Source of the DNA: JBDHUJ01 sp039809105
Lineage (GTDB): Bacteria; Patescibacteriota; Saccharimonadia; Saccharimonadales; UBA4665
Direction of reading: 5' to 3'
Assembly (NCBI GenBank): GCA_039809105.1
Contig: JBDHUJ010000024.1
Span: 1 to 27,433, forward strand
DNA length: 27,433 nt
Every line of letters starts with the position of its first letter. Position 1 is the stretch's first letter. Below the pieces are notes generated by a model that searched no databases, was not told the origin of the DNA, and saw nothing but the letters and a program-made list of their open reading frames with translations. The position numbers and the translations under genes were made by a program. Shown here one piece after another: positions 22,618-27,433 of this stretch.

Positions 22618-23484
22618 TCATGCTGCGGCCCCCATTTCCTGTTCTTTCATTGTTTCAGGAACAGCATCAGGGGTCAAGTCGTGGTGGGCGGCATCTTCGT
22701 GATGCTCGTCGGCATGGTTGACGGCAATCGCCAGATACATCATGCTCAGCACCGTAAAGATATAGGCCTGCAATGCGCCGACGAACAGCTCGATAAGCGT
22801 GAAGGGCAGGGCGGTGAGCGGTGCGACGACATGACCCAGATACGAGAACACGGCTATGACGATTTCGCCGATGGTGATGTTCAGGAAAAGTCGGAGGCTC
22901 AGCGACAGCACACGCGTCAGGTCAGTCAGCATTTCCAGCAGACCGATGACGAAATAGAGCGGATGCCACGGGCTACCGACAAAGAAATGCCGCAGGTATT
23001 TACGGAAGCCGCCCGATTCCCGTACCGATGCCACATACACAAAAATCATCGTCACGATGCCGACGGCCAGCGTACCGTTCAAATCAGCCGTAAAGGCGCG
23101 CAGCAACGGGTGGTCACCCACATGGAGCGCATCGCCCACGCCCGGCAACAGCCCGAGCCAGTTGTTGAGCAAGATAAAGAAGAAAATCGTTACAAAGAAC
23201 CCGACATACTTGCGCCCCTTGGCCTTGTCGTTGAAGTTGCTTTCTACCAGGCCGATGATGAATTCCGCGCCCGCTTCGACGAACTGCGTCAGCCCGCCTT
23301 TGGGCCGGATGGTGATGTGCCGTGCAATGTAAATGAGCACCGCGCAGATTATAGCCATACAAATCCACCCGTACAGGATGGAGTTAGTTATGGTTAGCCC
23401 ACCGATGTGATGCACGCCAGCCGGAGCAACGTGGATGGATGGTCCGCTTTCAGCCGCGAACCGGGAAAACAAACCGCTAATCAT
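22618..23484 (-). CDS. atpB: ATP synthase Fo a subunit
   Basis: The stator subunit that forms the ion half-channels, 288 aa, with at least five membrane helices. The essential arginine lies in LSLSLRLFLNITIGEI, and LIELFVGALQAYIFTVLSMMYLAIAV is the conserved last helix. The C-terminus carries an unusual His/Asp/Glu-rich tail (NHADEHHEDAAHHD) that could bind metal. The ATG overlaps the stop of the upstream gene (ATGATTAG), a coupled arrangement. Confidence 0.97.
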   Translation of the reverse strand: MISGLFSRFAAESGPSIHVAPAGVHHIGGLTITNSILYGWICMAIICAVLIYIARHITIRPKGGLTQFVEAGAEFIIGLVESNFNDKAKGRKYVGFFVTIFFFILLNNWLGLLPGVGDALHVGDHPLLRAFTADLNGTLAVGIVTMIFVYVASVRESGGFRKYLRHFFVGSPWHPLYFVIGLLEMLTDLTRVLSLSLRLFLNITIGEIVIAVFSYLGHVVAPLTALPFTLIELFVGALQAYIFTVLSMMYLAIAVNHADEHHEDAAHHDLTPDAVPETMKEQEMGAAA

Positions 23485-23836
23485 CGTCTTTCTCCTGTTC
23501 GCGCAAACGCTTGGCGTACTCGATATCGGCCGGAGTTATCGGCTGGTTAAACGTAACGTACGCCTTCCAGACCACACTGGCGAACCCGGCGACCGCTACC
23601 ACGAACCCGGCGATGGTCCAAACCGGCACCATGTCGAAATGCTTGTCGAGCTGCACACCGGCGAATATCGGCACGAGTACCACCACGGCCAGCTGCCAGC
23701 TCATGTTCAGCGCCACTCCCACGAACTGCTGCCGAGCAGCCGACTTAGCACCGTCGGCATCGGACGAACCAACCCCATGCTTTTTAGTAGTAGCGGCATG
23801 AGCATGACCGTTGCTGGAAAGGGAAGTTTGTGTCAT
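23477..23836 (-). CDS. AtpZ/AtpI-like small membrane protein, first gene of the atp operon
   Basis: 119 aa. A polar His/Ala/Ser-rich N-terminus precedes two membrane helices (WQLAVVVLVPIFAGVQL and VWTIAGFVVAVAGFASVVW) with the AtpZ-like pattern GxxLD between them, then a charged tail. AtpZ/AtpI proteins head many atp operons and assist c-ring assembly or cation supply. The start MTQTSLSSNG at 23836 is chosen because an operon promoter lies just upstream; a start 12 codons earlier would fall inside that promoter. It overlaps atpB by 8 nt. Confidence 0.8.
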   Translation of the reverse strand: MTQTSLSSNGHAHAATTKKHGVGSSDADGAKSAARQQFVGVALNMSWQLAVVVLVPIFAGVQLDKHFDMVPVWTIAGFVVAVAGFASVVWKAYVTFNQPITPADIEYAKRLREQEKDDD

Positions 23837-23844
23837 TCCTACCC

Positions 23845-23874
23845 AGTATATCAGTTTGCTTCTCTGTAACACAA
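23845..23874 (-). promoter_or_regulatory. Promoter of the atp operon
   Basis: Minus strand: TTGTGT, 18 nt, TATACT, then 8 nt (containing AGGA) to the ATG at 23836. It would drive the whole operon with almost no 5' leader. The AT-rich inverted repeat lies just upstream. Confidence 0.55.
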
Positions 23875-23897
23875 CCCATGGAGGGACAAAGTACGGA

Positions 23898-24022
23898 AAC
23901 CCTAAACTCTAAGTTCTAAATCCTAAACAATGACCAAATACCAAATGTTCCAAATGCGAAACGTTTCGAACCTTTGAATTTCGAATTTGTTTAGAACTTA
24001 GGGTTTAGAATTTAGAGCTTAC
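23898..24022. repeat. AT-rich compound inverted repeat upstream of the atp operon
   Basis: Arms of CTAAA-type repeats (left 23900-23929, CCCTAAACTCTAAGTTCTAAA; right about 23987-24021, its imperfect complement) close on a core centred on the perfect 12-bp palindrome CGAAACGTTTCG (23957-23968). The design, short degenerate repeats in inverted arms, matches the arms of the four-helix cassettes, but no gene is enclosed. Confidence 0.75.
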
Positions 24023-24069
24023 GTCCAGAACAGCCATTGAAGACTTGTCTGAGTATCTGCCTTGCGTTA

Positions 24070-24088
24070 TACTATACTTTGTATAGTA
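24070..24088. promoter_or_regulatory. Palindrome over the glutaredoxin promoter -35 region
   Basis: TACTATAC-TTT-GTATAGTA, a perfect 8-bp inverted repeat with a 3-nt centre. It covers the region where the -35 of the TGgTATACT promoter would lie, as expected for a repressor operator. Confidence 0.5.
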
Positions 24089-24093
24089 ATGTG

Positions 24094-24102
24094 TGGTATA
24101 CT
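24094..24102 (+). promoter_or_regulatory. Extended -10 promoter of the glutaredoxin gene
   Basis: TGgTATACT. The transcript would start near 24109 and carry AAGGAG at 24119-24124, 8 nt before the ATG at 24133, so this gene has a normal short leader. Confidence 0.6.
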
Positions 24103-24132
24103 GAGGGTACGAACACGAAAGGAGCATCAGCT

Positions 24133-24381
24133 ATGTCAGATGCAACACAACCAGTTATCGTCTACGGCGCCGAATGGTGCGCCTTCTGCCACGTCGCCAT
24201 GGACTACTTCGACAAGAACGGCGTCAAGTACGAATACCGTGACGTCGACAGCAACCGCGATTGGCTCGAAGAGTCAGTTACCAAGAGTGGCCAGACCGGC
24301 ATCCCCGTCCTCGACTTCGGTGACGGCAAAATAGTCGTCGGCTTCGACCGCCCCCGTATAGACGCCGCCCTCGCCGCCTAG
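24133..24381 (+). CDS. Glutaredoxin-like thiol-disulfide protein
   Basis: 82 aa with the thioredoxin fold of small glutaredoxins. It has the active site WCAFC (Cys16 and Cys19), a following helix, and the cis-proline segment TGIPVLDFG, then GFDRPRIDAAL. It likely reduces disulfides or supplies electrons to enzymes such as ribonucleotide reductase. The start at 24133 follows AAGGAG by 8 nt; an upstream TTG-type start is rejected because it precedes the promoter. A perfect palindrome over the -35 region suggests regulated expression. Confidence 0.9.
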   Translation: MSDATQPVIVYGAEWCAFCHVAMDYFDKNGVKYEYRDVDSNRDWLEESVTKSGQTGIPVLDFGDGKIVVGFDRPRIDAALAA

Positions 24382-24393
24382 CATAGCCAAAAA

Positions 24394-24422
24394 TTGCTTT
24401 TTGTTGAGTTATATGCTATAAT
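24394..24422 (+). promoter_or_regulatory. Promoter of the GNAT gene, leaderless
   Basis: TTGCTT, 17 nt, TGcTATAAT at its end, then GTAATT and ATG (24429). It is the best match in the window to the leaderless pattern. Confidence 0.75.
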
Positions 24423-24428
24423 GTAATT

Positions 24429-24941
24429 ATGGGCATTGAACGCCATCACACCGACAAGCTCGGCAACCCCTTTACGGTTCGACCTGTAGACCTCCGCAAA
24501 AACATTGCGCTCCGTCCTGCGGTAATCTCCTTATTCAAACCCCTCTGGGAAGATTCCGAAGACGATTTGGTTTACATAAGCTCCATTATGAAACTCAACG
24601 AACAAGAAGGTCTCGGTGCTTTTCAGGAACATGAACCACGGCTAATCGGTGCAAGCTTCGTAGATTTTCACCCCCAGGAACAACAACACTACGATTTCGA
24701 AAGTGCCGAAGGAGTAGCCCGGTTGGTGAATTTTGCCGTCCACCCTGCGTACCATCGGAAAAAGATTGGCGCGGCGCTCCTTGCCGACACGGTCGGCTTC
24801 GCTCGCGAGCATGGCGCACAAGTTTTGCGAATTACACCGCTTGATGAAGCAAGCGCTGCGTTTTATATCGCGCAGCGAGCCGCGCCCGTGTACAACACAC
24901 TGGGCGACGAATATCTCCAGATTGATTTGACCAGCTGCTAG
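24429..24941 (+). CDS. GNAT-family N-acetyltransferase
   Basis: 170 aa. The acetyl-CoA-binding motif A is visible as NFAVHPAYHRKKIGAALLADTVGFAREHGAQVLRI (about residues 101-136), where R/K-K-I-G-A-A corresponds to Q/R-x-x-G-x-G/A. The C-terminus AAFYIAQRAAPVYNTLGDEYLQIDL matches motif B. The substrate cannot be told. The start is the first ATG, 6 nt after a TATAAT box. Confidence 0.82.
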   Translation: MGIERHHTDKLGNPFTVRPVDLRKNIALRPAVISLFKPLWEDSEDDLVYISSIMKLNEQEGLGAFQEHEPRLIGASFVDFHPQEQQHYDFESAEGVARLVNFAVHPAYHRKKIGAALLADTVGFAREHGAQVLRITPLDEASAAFYIAQRAAPVYNTLGDEYLQIDLTSC

Positions 24942-24970
24942 TAGTTACTGGGAGACGCCTGGTTTAACAC

Positions 24971-24991
24971 TGTGAGAATTTTCATATCACA
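24971..24991. promoter_or_regulatory. TGTGA-N11-TCACA inverted repeat
   Basis: Lies 18 nt upstream of a TTTACA-17-TACACT promoter (25009-25037). A further TGTGAGA follows at 24994. The motif resembles the pair at 15007-15056. Regulator unknown. Confidence 0.35.
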
Positions 24992-25008
24992 TCTGTGAGA
25001 TACATCTC

Positions 25009-25037
25009 TTTACAGCCCCTTGCCAAGCTCTTACACT
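25009..25037 (+). promoter_or_regulatory. Promoter upstream of the 25066 frame
   Basis: TTTACA, 17 nt, TACACT. It is followed by AGGAGG at 25050-25055 and an ATG at 25066. Confidence 0.6.
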
Positions 25038-25065
25038 GAAGAAGTTAAGAGGAGGCGCATAGTAT

Positions 25066-25119
25066 ATGGCAGCAGACCCAAACCCGTACAAAGTGGGCGC
25101 TCTTGATGCCATGCCGTAG
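25066..25119 (+). other. 17-codon frame before an in-frame TAG (leader peptide or 5' end of a broken gene)
   Basis: AGGAGG (25050-25055) precedes the ATG at 25066, which encodes MAADPNPYKVGALDAMP and stops at TAG 25117-25119. The same frame continues, without another stop, into the gene at 25138. It has the best promoter and ribosome site of the two starts. Confidence 0.5.
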
Positions 25120-25137
25120 ATTATAGTTCCCGCAACC

Positions 25138-25551
25138 ATGTCGTCCCCAGACCAAGAAGAGTTGAAAGCGCACGAAGCATGGCTGCTGGAAGACCCCGAG
25201 CAACGTCTACAGGAGCTGGCAACGGCCCTCAAAACCCCAGCGATGTCACAGCAGCAGCCCGAGCATCTCTCCCCGAACACTAGATGGCACAGGTTACTTG
25301 ACCCGATGTATCGGTTTGATTTTGATGATGCCACCGAAGACGCGATTTACGGCAACCGGGCAATTCGCTCACTCATAGACGAGAACCGTACAAATCGGAG
25401 AACCGCCGAGCAAAGCAGGCGTTCGTTCGTACACTTGCGCGTACTAAGAATGGGGGCATTCCTGCTCCGAGCCGCCGAAGCTAGCCAAGGGCCATTGCCC
25501 ATTCAGCGCAGTACTGGCCGAATAGCTATCGAATCACTTCTGGAGAAGTAA
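25138..25551 (+). CDS. Hypothetical protein, 137 aa (possibly the 3' part of an amber-interrupted gene)
   Basis: Family not recognised. The polar, helical N-terminus (PDQEELKAHEAWLLEDPEQRLQELATAL) is followed by a Trp/Arg-containing region (NTRWHRLLDPMYRFDFDD) and a basic C-terminal helix. No membrane span. The ATG at 25138 has no ribosome site, and TATAGT ends 10 nt upstream. A frame with a strong ribosome site starts 72 nt upstream and is in the same phase but ends in TAG. Reinitiation, a separate short-leader promoter, or a nonsense mutation are all possible. It ends 21 nt before the CobO-like gene. Confidence 0.6.
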   Translation: MSSPDQEELKAHEAWLLEDPEQRLQELATALKTPAMSQQQPEHLSPNTRWHRLLDPMYRFDFDDATEDAIYGNRAIRSLIDENRTNRRTAEQSRRSFVHLRVLRMGAFLLRAAEASQGPLPIQRSTGRIAIESLLEK

Positions 25552-25560
25552 GAGAGGCTT

Positions 25561-25566
25561 TATACT
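25561..25566 (+). promoter_or_regulatory. -10 box of the CobO-like gene, leaderless
   Basis: TATACT ends 6 nt before the ATG at 25573. Confidence 0.5.
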
Positions 25567-25572
25567 GATTGT

Positions 25573-26142
25573 ATGGCGTTTGAAGATTTCGAAACCAAAG
25601 AGTCGGTCGTGGTGGTGTACACCGGTGAAGGCAAAGGCAAGACCAGTGCCGGGCTTGGCCTGCTGGTGCGCGCGCTGGGCAACCGCTGGAACGTGGCATT
25701 TGTGCAGTTTATAAAGTACTGGGGCGTGGGCGAACACGTGTTCCTGCGCGATGTGATGCCGCTGTTCAAAGACCAGCTGCACTTCTACAAAGGCGGCAAG
25801 GGGTTTTATAACGCCGGCGATTTGAGCGCCACGCAGATTACGCCCGAACAACACAAGCAAGCCGCTCAGGAGACCTACGATGTCGCATATAGCTGCGCGA
25901 CCAGCGGCAAATACCAGCTGGTTATCTGCGACGAAGTGAACAACGCCGTCCACGACGGCCTGCTCACTAAGAAACACCTCGAAAAGCTCATCCTAGACCG
26001 CGCCCCTGGCACCTCACTTTGCCTCACCGGCCGCGATTTCCCCAAAAGCCTCCTGAAACATGTTGACATTGCCACAAATATGACTAAAATCAAACATCAT
26101 TTCGATGATAAGTTCCTCGCCAACAAAGGAATCGATTTCTAA
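25573..26142 (+). CDS. CobO/BtuR-family ATP:corrinoid adenosyltransferase-like protein
   Basis: 189 aa with the family P-loop GEGKGKTSA (18-26), the following VRALGNRWNVAFVQFIKYW, the Walker-B-like LVICDEVNNAVHDGLL and the C-terminal LTGRDFPKSLLKHVDIATNMTKIKHHFD. In characterised relatives it adenosylates corrinoids using ATP. No other cobalamin gene is in the window and reduced genomes of this kind usually lack the pathway, so salvage or a different ATP-dependent role is possible. It ends 1 nt before the next gene (TAAGATG), which suggests an operon. Confidence 0.85.
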   Translation: MAFEDFETKESVVVVYTGEGKGKTSAGLGLLVRALGNRWNVAFVQFIKYWGVGEHVFLRDVMPLFKDQLHFYKGGKGFYNAGDLSATQITPEQHKQAAQETYDVAYSCATSGKYQLVICDEVNNAVHDGLLTKKHLEKLILDRAPGTSLCLTGRDFPKSLLKHVDIATNMTKIKHHFDDKFLANKGIDF

Positions 26143-26143
26143 G

Positions 26144-26602
26144 ATGAGCATACCCGAAAACACCCCAGTGGCCAACCAGACCCGCACTGCTCTGTGGCTT
26201 CTAACGTTTATCGAAACGACCGATGCGAATCTGTGGGAAAGAAGAGTGGCAGCAAGTTGGCAGCATGGCCTTCGCACCAGCGTTTTCGGCCGGACGAGCA
26301 AGCCCGTAGCACTCGCGCAATTCCGCAACGAATACGACCCTTCTAATGATTTGCGTTTGATAAACGAGACACTTCGAGAAATCGGGGGCCTGGCCGTCCG
26401 GTACCGAGACGACAAGGGCGAGCTACAAACTACTCGCATGGACACCTGGCTTGGGAGAGATTTGGAGCGTCCGGATTTTCACCGGTGGCACGAAACCAAT
26501 ACACCCGGGACCGACTTCAGCCTAGTGCCCCGAGAAGCTTTGGGTTGGATGCGCGATTTACTGCTTCGCGAGCAAGTCTCCGGAGCTAACGCATATTTAT
26601 AA
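26144..26602 (+). CDS. Hypothetical protein, 152 aa
   Basis: Family not recognised. The ATG at 26144 is 1 nt after the stop of the CobO-like gene and is preferred over an earlier in-frame start inside that gene. The sequence is soluble with helices (ANQTRTALWLLTFIETTDANLWERRV, DLRLINETLREIGGLAV) and a short beta unit around VRYRDDKGELQTTRMD. No catalytic motif is visible. It converges on the deaminase-like gene with 30 bp between the stop codons. Confidence 0.65.
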   Translation: MSIPENTPVANQTRTALWLLTFIETTDANLWERRVAASWQHGLRTSVFGRTSKPVALAQFRNEYDPSNDLRLINETLREIGGLAVRYRDDKGELQTTRMDTWLGRDLERPDFHRWHETNTPGTDFSLVPREALGWMRDLLLREQVSGANAYL

Positions 26603-26632
26603 TCATGAGGACGAAGACCAGCGGCCCATGGC

Positions 26633-27310
26633 TTACCGTAAGCGCCTAGCAGCCATGGATTCTCTCTGCGTACGAGGAGGAGTGATGCCCGCATACCGTC
26701 GCATCGTTTCCGGCCACAGGAAAGACCGGCTGGCGACTATGTTACCGAGTTCATCGACGCAAGTAGTGAACAAACGCGTCTTCTCCGTAGTGGCCGGGTG
26801 CTTGTCTATGAATCCTCGGCAAGGTGTTCCGCACGGGTCGACAGTTTCGCTATCGATGCCGTTGATATGCAGATTCAGACCTTTTTGCCTATTGTGGGCG
26901 ACATAGATAGCCAGTGCCTTCCATGTAACTGAAGGGGCGTTATAGATACTGGCTAGCTCGGCCACAGCACCATCTGTCTGCACGAGCGAACGAACCTCCG
27001 CACAGTCTTTCTCTGCGCCTTGGTACGTCGATGTGTTAGTCCCATGCCCGACGATTATTTCGTCCTCCATACCCTCTGGGCTTACGACACCGATAACCAC
27101 GGCCCCAAACCGACGGTTGGCGTAGTGAACACCGCCTTGAGATGTCTCAATCGAAAAAGCCTGGATTTCATCGTGATGGCCCCAGACTATCGCTTCATCG
27201 GATTGAGTGCGCTGCCAGGTAACCCCCAGGCGCAACGCTAGTGTGTTAGCGGCTGGAGTGGGTGGGTAAATGGGCAGGTTTGGGCGCTCAATAGGAAATA
27301 CATCAGCCAT
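26633..27310 (-). CDS. Cytidine-deaminase-fold protein, divergent, 225 aa
   Basis: A zinc-deaminase signature is visible: C103-A-E105 (KDCAEVRSL) and P159-C160-GTP-C164 (VDPCGTPCRGF). These match the H/C-A-E ... P-C-x(2-4)-C ligands and catalytic Glu of the cytidine deaminase superfamily. The 53-residue distance between the motifs is longer than in free-nucleoside CDAs. About 65 residues precede the first core strand (RFGAVVIGVVSPEG). Substrate (nucleoside, nucleotide, RNA or DNA base) is unknown. No -10 box is close to the ATG at 27310. It follows another minus-strand gene by 24 nt and is probably cotranscribed with it. Confidence 0.6.
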   Translation of the reverse strand: MADVFPIERPNLPIYPPTPAANTLALRLGVTWQRTQSDEAIVWGHHDEIQAFSIETSQGGVHYANRRFGAVVIGVVSPEGMEDEIIVGHGTNTSTYQGAEKDCAEVRSLVQTDGAVAELASIYNAPSVTWKALAIYVAHNRQKGLNLHINGIDSETVDPCGTPCRGFIDKHPATTEKTRLFTTCVDELGNIVASRSFLWPETMRRYAGITPPRTQRESMAARRLR

Positions 27311-27334
27311 AAGTCAGGGCAATCGCATATGCCC

Positions 27335-27433
27335 CTACATCCCCAGTAGATACTCCATGTATGCTGTACTCCTGCCCGCTTTCTTCAGGCTGGCCTTTAT
27401 GCCTATCTTCCTCACTTTGTCTCCCCGGACTAC
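27335..27433 (-). CDS. C-terminal fragment of an unidentified gene (5' end off window)
   Basis: An open frame enters from the right edge and ends at TAG (27335-27337), encoding 32 residues. They include KVRKIGIKASLKKAGRST and end YMEYLLGM. The sequence is basic and helix-like. It lies 24 nt upstream of the deaminase-like gene on the same strand. Too short to assign. Confidence 0.5.
   Translation of the reverse strand, partial: VVRGDKVRKIGIKASLKKAGRSTAYMEYLLGM

Noticed and set aside
22597..23397. 266-codon plus-strand open frame
   Set aside because: Antisense to atpB; residue composition (His, Gln, Arg rich) reflects the complement of membrane helices.
23900..24022. CCCTAAA-like repeats as telomeric DNA
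   Set aside because: The units are irregular, occur on both sides in inverted orientation, and are internal to a bacterial chromosome segment.
24971..24991. Canonical CRP site
   Set aside because: The half-sites TGTGA/TCACA are right but the spacer is 11 nt, not 6; only a generic operator is proposed.
1..27433. Alternative genetic code (UGA as Gly or Trp)
   Set aside because: Several well-supported genes end in TGA, including both four-helix genes, and none of the conserved genes needs TGA as a sense codon.

Overview
The window is about 27.4 kb of compact, roughly 52% GC bacterial DNA. The best guess is a Patescibacteria/CPR genome, most like Saccharibacteria. This is inferred from small genes with short overlaps, many unrecognised short proteins, four-helix-bundle (S23/IVP) genes inside a conserved operon, and a complete F-type ATP synthase. 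TGA is used as a stop codon, so the code is not the recoded one of Gracilibacteria. No rRNA, tRNA or CRISPR array was found.

Layout. 1-2739: the 3' end of an IS transposase abuts an N-terminally truncated type III restriction Res subunit. 2730-7251: small hypothetical genes, a Dam-type adenine methyltransferase, a DUF4268 protein, a small membrane protein and a TfoX-N protein. 7360-12412: a 429-aa unknown protein, a large UvrD-like helicase fused to a PD-(D/E)XK nuclease, and a small membrane protein. 12409-14955 (minus strand): an anchored hypothetical protein, an aquaporin with a histone-H1-like tail, and a carbonic-anhydrase-like protein. 15111-15413: a small hypothetical gene. 15521-23836 (minus strand): the full atp operon in the order atpZ/I-like, B, E, F, H, A, orf97, G, [four-helix gene], D, [four-helix gene], C. 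24133-27433: glutaredoxin, GNAT acetyltransferase, a possibly amber-interrupted small gene, a CobO/BtuR-like ATPase, a hypothetical protein, then (minus strand) a cytidine-deaminase-like protein preceded by the 3' end of another gene.

Two patterns stand out. First, every junction in the atp operon that is not overlapping or nearly so (gaps over 3 nt) is filled by a hairpin-forming element. Two are four-helix-bundle gene cassettes bounded by degenerate inverted repeats, one is a gene-less copy with the same arms, and two are compound palindromes. A further palindrome lies just past atpC, and a related gene-less AT-rich inverted repeat lies upstream of the operon. The elements sit between the stop codon of one gene and the Shine-Dalgarno of the next. 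One compound palindrome is also inserted in frame in the helicase gene.

Second, at least ten genes have a -10 hexamer ending 6-8 nt before the ATG, which predicts leaderless mRNAs. Operon-internal genes and a few others carry ordinary Shine-Dalgarno sequences.
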